Below, piece by piece: positions 47,031 to 55,521 of a stretch of DNA of 64,000 bases (positions are counted from its first letter, which is position 1; each line of letters starts with the position of its first letter). The stretch lies in contig JASHON010000073.1 of assembly GCA_030041095.1 (NCBI GenBank), forward strand, positions 1 through 64,000, written 5' to 3'. A model generated the notes under the pieces. That model saw only the letters and a list, made by a program, of their open reading frames with translations. It was not told where the DNA came from and did no database searches. The position numbers and the translations under genes are program-made. Origin of the DNA: Terriglobia bacterium. Lineage in GTDB: Bacteria > Acidobacteriota > Terriglobia > UBA7540.

Positions 47031-48047
47031 CTATACAGGTGGAATCCCTTTCGCCGCCAGCAGTCCCTTCATATATCCGAAAGCGAAAATCTTGCCCAGC
47101 GTTTCGTAGCCGGGGTGCTCATTCGATTCACCCTCCATCGTTGGGGCGTGGTCGGGCCGGATTGGGCCATCGAAACCCACGGCGCTATACAGTTCGAGCA
47201 TTCGTCCCATGTCCGTCGGACCGTCGTCATGAAACGTCTCAACAAAGTGCTCCGGTGTTCCTTCGACGTCACGAAAGTGCACGAAGAAAATCTTCCGGGC
47301 ACCCCACTCACGCACCAGGGCCTCAATATCTTCGTCCATCAGCTTGAAATTGGCCTGACAGAAGGTAATTCCGTTGGCCGGGCTTGGTACCAGGCTGAGA
47401 GCACGCCGGAAACCTGCAGCATTCGTCATGATGCGGCTGATTCCCCGGAACACAGGAACCGGAGGGTCATCCGGGTGTAACGCCATCTTCACGCCGGCCT
47501 TCTCCGCGACGGGAATCACTTTCTTCAGGAAGTAATCGAGGTTACTCCAAATCTGATCGGCGCTGACTTCGCCCCACTGCGTCAAACCCTGCTGCTCGGC
47601 GGCGCGCAGATCAAATTCGCTGGTCAACGCCCCACCTCGCGCGCGAACCCGCACATTACTGCGGTGCCAGCCGATGCCCGCCATAAAGTGGTAACAGATG
47701 ATCGGAATGCCGGCCTTACCGGCGGCTTCGACCGCTGCACAGTAATTATCGAGTTCTTCGTCGCGCCCGGGAAGGCCAAGTAATATCTTTTCGAACGGCA
47801 CTGGATGACTTTCAATGGCGGCAATCTTAAGTCCCAATGCTTCATATTGGCCACGAATGTTAATCAGGGCCGAAACATATTGCTCGGAACTGACCTTATC
47901 CAACTCACTCTTGACGTCGGCAATCGCAAAGCGCAAACCCATTTGGGCCGCAAGTCGCATTCGCGCGGTCTGGTCGGGGCGAATCATCCAAGCAAGCTTG
48001 ACGCCCGTACGGCCGGGAATATCCGCGGTCGGATGGTTTTTTGTCAT
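47031..48047 (-). CDS. uxuA: Mannonate dehydratase
   Basis: A UxuA-type TIM-barrel protein of about 338 residues: IAAIESHPVPFEKILLG, GIPIICYHFMAGIGWHRSN, KMALHPDDPPVP, FVHFRDVEGTPEHFVETFHD and the closing RPDHAPTMEGE are hallmark segments, including metal-binding His and Asp. It dehydrates D-mannonate to 2-keto-3-deoxygluconate in hexuronate breakdown. The ATG at 48047 has AGAGG upstream; a TTG two codons earlier is possible. The next step, KDG kinase, may be the PfkB protein at 61947. Confidence 0.87.
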   Translation of the reverse strand: MTKNHPTADIPGRTGVKLAWMIRPDQTARMRLAAQMGLRFAIADVKSELDKVSSEQYVSALINIRGQYEALGLKIAAIESHPVPFEKILLGLPGRDEELDNYCAAVEAAGKAGIPIICYHFMAGIGWHRSNVRVRARGGALTSEFDLRAAEQQGLTQWGEVSADQIWSNLDYFLKKVIPVAEKAGVKMALHPDDPPVPVFRGISRIMTNAAGFRRALSLVPSPANGITFCQANFKLMDEDIEALVREWGARKIFFVHFRDVEGTPEHFVETFHDDGPTDMGRMLELYSAVGFDGPIRPDHAPTMEGESNEHPGYETLGKIFAFGYMKGLLAAKGIPPV

Positions 48048-48101
48048 AGTCAACCTCTAATCGACCTGCGAGGAAACATTCTCGCGAATCTGGATTTCCA
48101 A

Positions 48102-48320
48102 TCAAGTTACGTACAGATTTCCCCGGAAATCAAACGCGAGCCCGTCAGGGACGCACGCCAAACCTTCGGCAAAGACTTCGGGCACGCCGGCGCTGCCGTC
48201 AGCCGGGATTTCACGCGGTCCAGATTGCTTTCTACCACGTAGAGAAAGCGCTCGTCGGTGTCGAGGGCAAGGCCGTTAGCAAAATGAAACCGCCCAAACG
48301 AGAATAGCTCTGTGGCGCGA
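48102..48320 (-). pseudogene. SMP-30/gluconolactonase remnant
   Basis: On the minus strand, [20 protein letters not shown] and VVESNLDRV match the beta-propeller of SMP-30/gluconolactonase proteins. After a one-base frame change the match continues with IPADGSAGVPEVFAEG and VPDGLAFDFRGNLYVT, then a stop at 48102. Only about 70 of ~300 residues remain, broken at both ends and frameshifted. It stands just upstream of uxuA, so a lactonase may once have been part of that operon. Confidence 0.7.
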
Positions 48321-48324
48321 TGTT

Positions 48325-48465
48325 GCCGCGAACGCGAGCCTGTACGGTGTCTGCGCCGCCGTTACTTGCTCCCTGGGTTGTCTGCCCGCGCTGGGATTTG
48401 TCCACGACGGCGGCACCTTGCCATTTATTTACGACGTGGCGGACCTATATAAAGACACCACAAGC
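48325..48465 (+). pseudogene. Fragment of a second cas1 gene
   Basis: These 141 bases align without gaps to 42022-42162 of cas1 with nine differences, about 94 percent identity. Most changes fall in third codon positions. The fragment encodes residues 186-232, including the catalytic His and Asp of the active site, and the frame is kept. It has no start, ends at AGC and joins directly to the tail of a HigB toxin. The silent-site divergence points to a different I-E cas1 allele rather than a recent copy of the local gene. Confidence 0.88.
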
Positions 48466-48551
48466 GCATTAACGATCAATGGCGGATTTGCTTCGAGTGG
48501 CCGGATCGGGCGCCGGGGCCATCCAACGTGGAGATTGTGGATTATCATTAG
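48465..48551 (+). pseudogene. higB: C-terminal remnant of a HigB toxin
   Basis: From the junction with the cas1 fragment one frame reads [18 protein letters not shown] and ends VEIVDYH with TAG at 48549-48551, the characteristic ending of HigB/RelE-like host-inhibition toxins. About 28 of ~92 residues remain. The antitoxin gene follows nine bases later with an AGGAGGA site, the standard higBA order. Confidence 0.8.
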
Positions 48552-48560
48552 GAGGATCCC

Positions 48561-48862
48561 ATGGCCCTTATTGCTATCCATCCGGGTGAGCACCTGGCTG
48601 AGGAACTTAAGACCCTTGAGATGAGCGCGGCTGAACTGGCTCGAAAGATTGGTGTACCCACGAATCGCGTTACCCAAATCCTGAATGGGACGCGCGCCGT
48701 TACGGGCGACACGGCTCTCCGCCTCGGGCATTTCTTGGTACGAGCGCCCAGTTTTGGCTTAATCTACAGAGTCTTTATGATTTGCGACTGGCGGAACAGA
48801 AAGCCGGCAAGTCCATCAGAGCGCTTCCGACGCTGAAGCGGCGCGAGCCCGTCCACGCATGA
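48561..48862 (+). pseudogene. higA: HigA antitoxin with a one-base frameshift
   Basis: The ATG at 48561 begins a HigA-type HTH protein ([20 protein letters not shown], then PTNRVTQILNGTRAVTGDTA). Near 48737 one G appears to be missing: restoring it turns the tail into TSAQFWLNLQSLYDLRLAEQ and PTLKRREPVHA, the normal HigA ending, with TGA at 48860. Unrestored, the frame ends early in unrelated residues. With higB truncated, the loss of the antitoxin would have no cost. Confidence 0.8.
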
Positions 48863-49335
48863 GATTGAGCTATGGTGCCGACTGGCGGCCCATGCGAGCC
48901 CCGATTCCTCAACTGACTGGCCAAGGGCTTCGCCCTTGATGTGGAGTTTCTACATTTTGGGATTGGTCGAAGCTGCTTCGTGTCAGGGCATGACTTTAGT
49001 GCCGCAAAGATGCCGAAGGAAAGAGGGCTTTACAGGCTGCGGAAAAACGCGACGCCGGCGCGAGTGTAGCGCCGGCATCTTGCCGGCTGGAAGCCGGCGC
49101 TACGGCAACTCTCGAAAGAGTTTTTCCGCAGGGGCTAAAGCCCGGCGATTGGCGGGCCTGAGGCGGCATGACTGAAGTCATGCCCTGATACGGGGGTACG
49201 AAGTGGCTGCCAGAGCGCCCGGGAAACGGCGTGTGAAAGTAGAAACTCCACGGGGCGAGGCGCAGCCTCGCCCTAATAAATTCAGTTATCGGCGCTTTCG
49301 GAAAGGCAAGGCTTTCCTCCCCGCTGGCCGCACGT
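48863..49335. other. Repeat-filled intergenic region
   Basis: No gene is supported here. The stretch consists of two copies, in opposite orientation, of the dispersed repeat described for 48930-49275, joined by GCCGGC-rich hairpin sequence (for example around 49055-49100, where GTAGCGCCGGC and GCCGGCGCTAC pair). It separates the toxin-antitoxin remnants from thpR. Confidence 0.55.
48930..49275. repeat. Dispersed intergenic repeat, inverted and direct copies
   Basis: A direct copy begins GCATGACTGAAGTCATGCC near 49166 and continues through CTGATACGGGGGTACGAAG and AAACGGCGTGTGAAA to GCGAGGCGCAGCCTCGC (ending about 49273). An inverted copy, with the same blocks on the minus strand, covers about 48936-49030. 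Further copies occur at 54585-54900 and 55050-55440. The internal ATGACT/AGTCAT and GCGAGGC/GCCTCGC symmetries give each copy hairpin potential. Confidence 0.75.
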
Positions 49336-49932
49336 ATGAGAATCTTCGTGGCAATCAGCCTTCCCACATCGATCCGGCAGGAGCTACGCCGCGCCCAAAC
49401 TTTTTTCCAAGAGCGCCTGTCCGCCGAGCCCGGAGCGAATACAGACCTGCGCTGGACGCAACCCGAGGGCATTCACCTGACGCTCAAGTTCCTGGACGAA
49501 GTCTCTGAGGCCCGGACGCAGCGCACCATCGAGCTCCTGCGGACGATTGAGCCATTTCCTGCATTTCACCTGGAAGTCAAGGGATTCGGCTTCTTTCCGG
49601 AAGGGCGGCGGCCGCGCGTCTTTTGGGCCGGAATCACCGCTCCGCCGGCGCTCGAGGAACTCGCCGCAAGCGTCGACCGGGCTCTCTCACCGATGGGCTT
49701 TGCGCCGGAGGGGCGCGATTTCAGGCCGCACCTGACTCTGGCGCGATTCAAGAGGCCGGACCGTTCTCCAAGCCTTGAGGCGCTGGTCGACGCCAGGAAA
49801 GACGAAGCGCTGGGCGGCTTCGAAGTCTCAGACTTCTGTTTGTTCGAAAGCCATCTTTCCCCAGGCTCTCCCGCACGCTACGCCGTGCTCGCGCGTTTCC
49901 CGCAAGCGCAGAGCCACGAGGCTCGCACTTAA
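49336..49932 (+). CDS. thpR: RNA 2',3'-cyclic phosphodiesterase
   Basis: A 198-residue 2H phosphoesterase with the two HxTx motifs, HLTLKFLDE and HLTLARFKR, and the family opening RIFVAISLP. ThpR (LigT) opens 2',3'-cyclic phosphate ends to 2'-phosphates and can reversibly join tRNA halves in vitro. The length is normal. The gene follows the dispersed repeat directly, with no clear Shine-Dalgarno sequence. Confidence 0.87.
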   Translation: MRIFVAISLPTSIRQELRRAQTFFQERLSAEPGANTDLRWTQPEGIHLTLKFLDEVSEARTQRTIELLRTIEPFPAFHLEVKGFGFFPEGRRPRVFWAGITAPPALEELAASVDRALSPMGFAPEGRDFRPHLTLARFKRPDRSPSLEALVDARKDEALGGFEVSDFCLFESHLSPGSPARYAVLARFPQAQSHEART

Positions 49933-50007
49933 CGTATCACTCAGCGCTCAGTTCGTGGTAGCATACCTCGATTTGTTCCCACTACCCGTACATGAGGTGG
50001 TCGAACT

Positions 50008-51042
50008 ATGCCTTCAGTATTCTTCGCAGCGGTGCTCTCCGCTGTTGCCGGCGTGATGAATGGAAGTTTCGCCGCGCCAACCAAGTACGTCAGAAAGTGG
50101 CAATGGGAAAACATCTGGTCGGTGTGGGCTATCTTCGGGATGATCGTCGTCCCGTGGATTCTGGTTGCTTTCACCATTCCTCACGCAGGGTTGGTTTTCC
50201 GGGGCATCAGCGCGAGGGAAACGGTTTTGCTGATTGTTTTTGGCGTGGGTTTTGGGCTTGCGCAAATCTTCTTTGGACTTGGGATCGCCGCGGTCGGCAT
50301 CGCGCTGAATTTCGCTATCGCGATTGGAATCTCAACGGCCTTTGGGTCCGTTGTGCCGTTTCTCTCACAGCATTCGCGGCAGGCTTTCAGCAGGGAGGGC
50401 CTGTTCTTCTTTCTAGGCATCATTTTGATGCTGGCCGGGATCGTACTTTCGGCGCTGGCCGGGCGCGAAAAAGAGAAACGTCTACGGTCGAGCGCAATGG
50501 CGTCCTCCTCCGATTCCTCCAAAAAGCGGATGAGCTTTGCAGCCGGGCTGACGTTATGCATTCTGGCAGGCTTGGGGTCACCGTTGGGTAATTTCGGAGC
50601 GGCTTTCTGCACCTCAACCGTGCAGCGGGCTGCCCAATTCGGGGCCGGAGCCAACAAGTACAATGCCATTTGGGCGCCACTCTACACCGCCGCTTTCGTT
50701 CCCTATTTGATTTATTGCATCTACCTTTGGCGAAAGAACCGCAGTTTTCGACAGTTCGGCGAGTCCGGCACAGGCGGCTATTGGCTTTACGGACTCGTGA
50801 TGGGATCACTTTGGATGGGCAGCAGCGCCATCTACGGCGTGGCCATCGCGCCCATTGGAAAAATGGGCCCGGCACTTGGTTGGCCGCTCTTCATGTCCGT
50901 CATCATCATTACATCAACCGTATGGGGATTTCTCACCGGCGAGTGGAAAGGCGCGGGCCGGAAGGCCGGGAACACGATGGTCCTTGCCATCGTTTTTCTG
51001 ATTCTCGGCTTCGCCACTCTGGCCTATAGCGGGACGTTGTAA
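50008..51042 (+). CDS. rhaT: L-rhamnose-proton symporter RhaT
   Basis: A 344-residue protein with about ten hydrophobic helices, opening in GVMNGSFAAPTKYVRKWQWE, a conserved RhaT region, and containing GSPLGNFGAAF and ANKYNAIWAPLY. RhaT (drug/metabolite transporter superfamily) brings L-rhamnose in with a proton. It is alone here, but the aldolase/dehydrogenase fusion at 1609-3717 could act on rhamnulose phosphate. GAGGTGG lies before the ATG. Confidence 0.85.
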   Translation: MPSVFFAAVLSAVAGVMNGSFAAPTKYVRKWQWENIWSVWAIFGMIVVPWILVAFTIPHAGLVFRGISARETVLLIVFGVGFGLAQIFFGLGIAAVGIALNFAIAIGISTAFGSVVPFLSQHSRQAFSREGLFFFLGIILMLAGIVLSALAGREKEKRLRSSAMASSSDSSKKRMSFAAGLTLCILAGLGSPLGNFGAAFCTSTVQRAAQFGAGANKYNAIWAPLYTAAFVPYLIYCIYLWRKNRSFRQFGESGTGGYWLYGLVMGSLWMGSSAIYGVAIAPIGKMGPALGWPLFMSVIIITSTVWGFLTGEWKGAGRKAGNTMVLAIVFLILGFATLAYSGTL

Positions 51043-51049
51043 CACGTTG

Positions 51050-51874
51050 CTACAGGCCACTTGGCACGGCGCGGCGGTGTCCTGCCTTGATAGCGGTTAG
51101 ATAATATCGCGGCGGCTCGTAATGATGGCTCGCAGTGAAAGGACTTGAAAAGCGATCTTCCGTCAGATCGCTTCGCACGAAGAAAGCGTTTGAGCCGGTC
51201 AGAGTGCAGCCGGCAAGATGATAATCCCTCTGCGCGCCGAGGAGCTCCAGAGACGTAAGGCTGGCGCCAAAGTTGCTGCTTCCATCCCATGCAGCTTGCG
51301 GGTTATAACCCGTCACCCATTCGCAGCCGGGTGGAAAAATTGCGTTGTATTCAATCACGACGGCGCGCGGGCGGTAGCGTTCGAGCGCCTTCCAAATCCA
51401 ATAATCGTTGCCGTCAATATCGATCGACAGGAGATCGAATTCCAACGGAACGGAAGCTTTCGCCAGGAGGGACTCGATGTTCTCCGAAAGAGCGGGGCCG
51501 GGATCGAGCGAAAGCTGGCGACGTTTGATTTTCTGAGCGAATGATTTCTCAATCGCGCTGATATGTTTGGGATCGCGCTCGATCCACAAGCCGGTCCATC
51601 CCTGCGTCAGCAGATACAATGTGTTGTTTTCGATCCCGCCGCCCGGCGCGCATTCCACAAAAACCTTGTTGGTGGTCCCAATCCTCCTGAAAATTTCCGC
51701 AATGGCTCCATCCTCGCCTCCCTGCGAAAACACTTTGTGCTCGTATCGGGCCAGGCATTTCGGGTCTTGATATTTTGCGCCTTGGAGCAGTGAGTTTACG
51801 GCCTGGCTGAGCTGGAGCTGGAGCAGGCTGTCCAGCATTTGGTGCATTTGCTTGATTCGTTCCAGGGCGGGCAT
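51050..51874 (-). CDS. FkbM-like SAM-dependent methyltransferase (putative)
   Basis: A 274-residue protein with EHKVFSQGGEDGAIAEIFRR, KVFVECAPGGGIENNTLYLL, GWTGLWIERDPKH and FDLLSIDIDGNDYWIWKAL. This order matches the Rossmann part of FkbM-type methyltransferase-like proteins (the acidic WIERDP loop would bind the ribose of S-adenosylmethionine). The usual glycine motif reads AGGGIEN, consistent with this fold. The substrate is unknown; relatives modify polysaccharides or lipids. It lies just downstream of the ADOP permease gene on the same strand. Confidence 0.65.
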   Translation of the reverse strand: MPALERIKQMHQMLDSLLQLQLSQAVNSLLQGAKYQDPKCLARYEHKVFSQGGEDGAIAEIFRRIGTTNKVFVECAPGGGIENNTLYLLTQGWTGLWIERDPKHISAIEKSFAQKIKRRQLSLDPGPALSENIESLLAKASVPLEFDLLSIDIDGNDYWIWKALERYRPRAVVIEYNAIFPPGCEWVTGYNPQAAWDGSSNFGASLTSLELLGAQRDYHLAGCTLTGSNAFFVRSDLTEDRFSSPFTASHHYEPPRYYLTAIKAGHRRAVPSGL

Positions 51875-51879
51875 GGGAA

Positions 51880-54456
51880 TTATTCGTACCGCAAAGCCTG
51901 CATCGGGTCCACTCTTGACGCCTTCCGGGCCGGCAAATAGCCTGAAAGCAGCGAGACCGCAACCATCAAGAACAAAGCAACGGCAAGCGTGAGCGGATCA
52001 GATTGGCTCACGCCATAAAGCTGGCTTTTGATCAGCCGCGCCAGCCCGAGCGCCACGGGCAATCCCATTGCAACGCCGATCGCAACCATCGTCATCGTCT
52101 CTTTCAAAACCATGGCGAGAATGTTTCCCCGCGTGGCGCCGAGGGCCATGCGAATCCCAATCTCATTCGTTCTTCGCTTCACGGCATAAGAGACAACACC
52201 GTTTAATCCAATGGCTGCCAGCAGCAATCCGAGCAAGCCAAAAAAGCCCGACAGCTCCGAAAACATCCGCTGAGTGGTTGTGTTCTGCGCCACAAGATCC
52301 GTTTCAGTCTGCACATCGGCCAGCGGCACGCCGGGATCGAGCTGGTAAACAATCTGGCGAACGGCGGGCGCGAGCAGCGCAGGCCGGCCGATGGTACGAA
52401 TTTCCCATTCTACGCCGCTTGCCGCCCACGGAGTCTGAGCAAGAGGAAAGTAAATCGTGGGCGGAGGCTGTTGATCGACCGAGGAAAACTTTGCGTTGGC
52501 GGCGAGGCCGACAATCCGGTAAATTCCCGCCCCGCTGACGTTGAGGGCGATCCGGCGCCCCATCGGATTCTGCTTGCCAAAAAAGGCGCGAGCCATGGCT
52601 TCGTTGATCACCACCACATGCGGAGCGCTCATGGTATCGCCTGGCTGGACATCGCGTCCGAGCAGGAGATGCATTTGCATCGTTTTCAGGAAATTCGGGC
52701 CAACCATATTCCACCATGGGTTGATGCGCACTTTGGCTTGCGCGGCCTTATTCGTCAGCGCGACGAAGCCGGAGTTCATGTCACCGGAGAGCGGCGCCAT
52801 CGCCGACCAGGTGACTGAACTGACGCCCGGCAGCGCCTGAATGCGCTCGCGCATCCGGCTATAAAAATCAGCCACTTCGGCGCCCTTGTATCCTGCTTGC
52901 GTGGGATCGACGCTGAAAATCAACAGGCGCCGCGGGTTGAACCCCAGATTCTGGCTTTCCAAATTGTCGAGGGTGCGCACGAACAAGCCCGCGCCGATGA
53001 GCAGAACCAAGGATATAGCCACCTGCGCAGTCACCCAACCCCTGCCGAGGCCGAGCCCTCGCTTGCTCTGGCCGGCAGTCACACTTCGGGCGTTTTCCTT
53101 AAGCGCCGGCCCAACATCAACCCGCGTTGCGCTGAACGCCGGCGCGATACCAAACAGAATGCCGGTAAGCACAGAGATCGCGGCGGTAAATGCCAGAACC
53201 TTGACGTCGGGACTTACCGTCCATGTCACCGTCAGCCCGGCGCTCGTCGTCATCCAGACTCCCAGAGCCCGCGCGCCCCAATACGCGGCGAACAGACCGA
53301 GCGCGCCGGCAATCGCAGACAGCAACACGCTCTCCGTCAGAAGCTGGCGGATGAGGCGGACGCGAGACGCGCCCAGGGCCAGGCGCACGGCAATTTCTTT
53401 TCGGCGCGCCCCGGAGCGCGCGAGCAACAACGCGGCCACGTTCGCACAAGCCACCAGCAGCAAAAGAGAGACAATGGCCATCAGGATGAGGAGCGGCTCC
53501 GACGCATAAGTCCGTACCACGTCGAAGCCGGCGCCGCCCGGCGCAACGATCAGGCGCGGCTTCTGGTCAGGTTTGAGCGGCGACTTCTGAAGCTCCGCGA
53601 CGCTCGTCATGAACGGGACGTAAAGCTCGCCGAGGGCCTGCTTGCGGCTCATGCCAGGTTTCAGGCGGCCCATGATCATCAGCCACCAATGGTGAGCATC
53701 CGTGAGCATCGGCTGGCCCTTCGATGCGGTTTGCCCGAATGGAGCCACGCGCGAGTTTTGGGTTAGCGGAAGGTAAAGGTCCGGATCGTCACCCGGCTGG
53801 ACGCCGAAGAATCCTTTCGGCATCACCCCCGCAATCGTGTAGGGCGCGCCGTTGAGCGCGATGGTCTTGCCAATCACCGAAGGCGAGCGGTCAAACTCGC
53901 GCGTCCAGTAACCGTAACTGAGATCGGCGACGGCCGGCGCACCCGGCTTTTCATCCTGGCTTTCAATGGGCCGGCCGATCACCGGAGTGACGCCCAAGGT
54001 TGAGAAAAACGCGCCCGTCACCATGTATCCCTCCGCTTGCGACACCTGGCCTTTCGATCTCACGGTGAGCCCGCCGGCGGGAGCGAATCCAATAATGTTT
54101 GAGAGCGCGGAATGGTTGGCTCGGAATTGGGAGTAAATGGTGTAGGAAAACGAGGGAAAAGGCGGGTTCGTGGGACCGGTCTCGTTCACGTTGGGAGGCC
54201 AGGCGCCGGCCCATTCCATCAACACAAGCTGTTGCGGATTCCTCACAGGAAGGTTGCGGAGAAGAATGCCATCAATCAGGCTGAACATCGCCGTGTTGGC
54301 GCCGATGCCCAGGGCAAGGGAGAGAACGATAATTGCCGAAAGCCCCGGACTGCGAAGCCATTGGCGGACGCCATAGCGCACGTCGTGCACGAATTCGTCC
54401 AAGCCATACCACGGCGTCCCGCTGGCAATCACCGGAGATTGAGACACGTCTGCCAT
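51880..54456 (-). CDS. ADOP-type duplicated ABC permease (MacB-like, acidobacterial)
   Basis: An 858-residue permease with two MacB/FtsX units. Each half has an N-terminal membrane anchor or periplasmic domain and a three-helix unit: VACANVAALLLARSGARRKE in the first half, YAVKRRTNEIGIRMALGATR in the second. The opening VRYGVRQWLRSPGLS and the closing LPARKASRVDPMQALRYE are typical of the large permease families amplified in Acidobacteria. No ATPase gene is adjacent, which is common for this group. Export of a peptide, lipid or drug, or a mechanotransmitting role, is inferred from MacB. Confidence 0.85.
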   Translation of the reverse strand: MADVSQSPVIASGTPWYGLDEFVHDVRYGVRQWLRSPGLSAIIVLSLALGIGANTAMFSLIDGILLRNLPVRNPQQLVLMEWAGAWPPNVNETGPTNPPFPSFSYTIYSQFRANHSALSNIIGFAPAGGLTVRSKGQVSQAEGYMVTGAFFSTLGVTPVIGRPIESQDEKPGAPAVADLSYGYWTREFDRSPSVIGKTIALNGAPYTIAGVMPKGFFGVQPGDDPDLYLPLTQNSRVAPFGQTASKGQPMLTDAHHWWLMIMGRLKPGMSRKQALGELYVPFMTSVAELQKSPLKPDQKPRLIVAPGGAGFDVVRTYASEPLLILMAIVSLLLLVACANVAALLLARSGARRKEIAVRLALGASRVRLIRQLLTESVLLSAIAGALGLFAAYWGARALGVWMTTSAGLTVTWTVSPDVKVLAFTAAISVLTGILFGIAPAFSATRVDVGPALKENARSVTAGQSKRGLGLGRGWVTAQVAISLVLLIGAGLFVRTLDNLESQNLGFNPRRLLIFSVDPTQAGYKGAEVADFYSRMRERIQALPGVSSVTWSAMAPLSGDMNSGFVALTNKAAQAKVRINPWWNMVGPNFLKTMQMHLLLGRDVQPGDTMSAPHVVVINEAMARAFFGKQNPMGRRIALNVSGAGIYRIVGLAANAKFSSVDQQPPPTIYFPLAQTPWAASGVEWEIRTIGRPALLAPAVRQIVYQLDPGVPLADVQTETDLVAQNTTTQRMFSELSGFFGLLGLLLAAIGLNGVVSYAVKRRTNEIGIRMALGATRGNILAMVLKETMTMVAIGVAMGLPVALGLARLIKSQLYGVSQSDPLTLAVALFLMVAVSLLSGYLPARKASRVDPMQALRYE

Positions 54457-54584
54457 AGGTCACCCCACGCTCGGAAGATAATCCTTGCCGCCTGCAACTC
54501 TGCAATTAGACAACAAAAATCGCCGTCAAGCCAGCGCTGGAGGGTCATTAGGGGCGGGTTTCAAAAGCCGCCCCTAGACAATTC

Positions 54585-55440
54585 TCAAGAGAGGGCTTTA
54601 CAGGTTGCGGAAAAGCATCCTCAACCAATGCCATGGTGAGCGAAGCGAAGAATCCCGGCATTCGTTTCCAACGAAATGCAGAGATGCTTCGCTTCGCTCA
54701 GCATGACATGACTGGCCTTTTCCCGCAGAATGTTTGGCCTCTGGTTGCGCCGGCCAGGGGCTAAAGCCCTCTTTCCTTCTGCATCTTTGCGGCATGACTG
54801 AAGTCATGCCCTGATACGGGGTACGAAAGCGGCTGCTGGAACGCCTGGGAAACGGCGTGTGAAATGTCGAAACTTCAGAGCGAGGCGCAGCCTCGCTTTC
54901 GAAAAAAAGAAGGAACGATCAGAGGGTTCAGGTCCGGAAAGGCAAGCCTTTCCGCACATCAGGCGGCGGAGCCGCAGCATGCCAATGTGACGCCGGTGAG
55001 CAAGGGTAGAAACTCCCGAGCACGGCTCTGGCCGAGACATGCGACCGGCTCAACGGGCTTTGCAGGATGCTGAAAAGCGCCCTCAACCAATGTCATTCTG
55101 AGCGTCCACAGCTTGGGCTGCCAATCTGGGGCACGACACGCGGCGCCGGGGCGCGATTCCGGCTCGCTGAATACAAAGGGCTTAGCGCCGTGTGTCATGC
55201 AGAGCGTAGCGAAGAATCCCGGCATTCGTTTCCAAAGAAATGCAGAGATGCTTCGCTTCGCTCAGCATGACAGACTGGCCTTTTCCTGCAGCGTGTTTAG
55301 CCTCTGGTTGCGCCGACCAGAGGCTAAAGCCGTTGGAGTTTGCCATGTACTGCGGCATGACTGAAGTCATGCCCTGATACGGGGTACGAAGCGGCTGCCG
55401 GAGCGCCCGGGGAACCGCGTGTAAAATGTAGAAACCGGCG
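54585..55440. repeat. Two further copies of the TGACTGAAGTCATGCC dispersed repeat
   Basis: Copy one spans about 54585-54900 (core at 54792-54811, then TACGAAAGCGGCTGCTGGA and GCGAGGCGCAGCCTCGC). Copy two spans about 55050-55440 (core at 55353-55372, then TACGAAGCGGCTGCCGGAG). Each is preceded by GGCTAAAGCC and a GCGG tract. They share order and wording with the copies near 49 kb, so this is one family of non-coding elements scattered in the genome. Confidence 0.75.
54641..55271. repeat. GAGCGAAGCGAAG hairpin repeat, two copies
   Basis: A ~70-base element has self-complementary ends, GAGCGAAGCGAAG and CTTCGCTTCGCTC, around a CCCGGCATTCGTTTCCAA core and an AAATGCAGAGATG segment. Copies lie at about 54641-54705 and 55203-55266. 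The second copy has a few base changes in its left arm (GAGCGTAGCGAAG). Such hairpin elements occur many times in acidobacterial and other genomes. They lie within the larger repeat family here. Confidence 0.75.
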
Positions 55441-55521
55441 GTCCCAGCCGCGACGTGCACTTTAAGAGATTCAACGGCCGCTCGCAAAGGTGCTACGGCG
55501 TAGTGAAGACCAACGCGCCAC

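Larger units (their letters stand above)
54457..55521. other. 1-kb intergenic region built from dispersed repeats
   Basis: No gene is supported over these ~1065 bases. They hold two copies of the GCATGACTGAAGTCATGCC repeat and two copies of a GAGCGAAGCGAAG hairpin repeat, listed separately, joined by shared blocks such as GGCTAAAGCC and a TTTACAGGTTGCGGAAAA-like sequence. The gene for the ADOP permease points away on the left and the gene downstream of mltG ends at the right. Confidence 0.6.
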
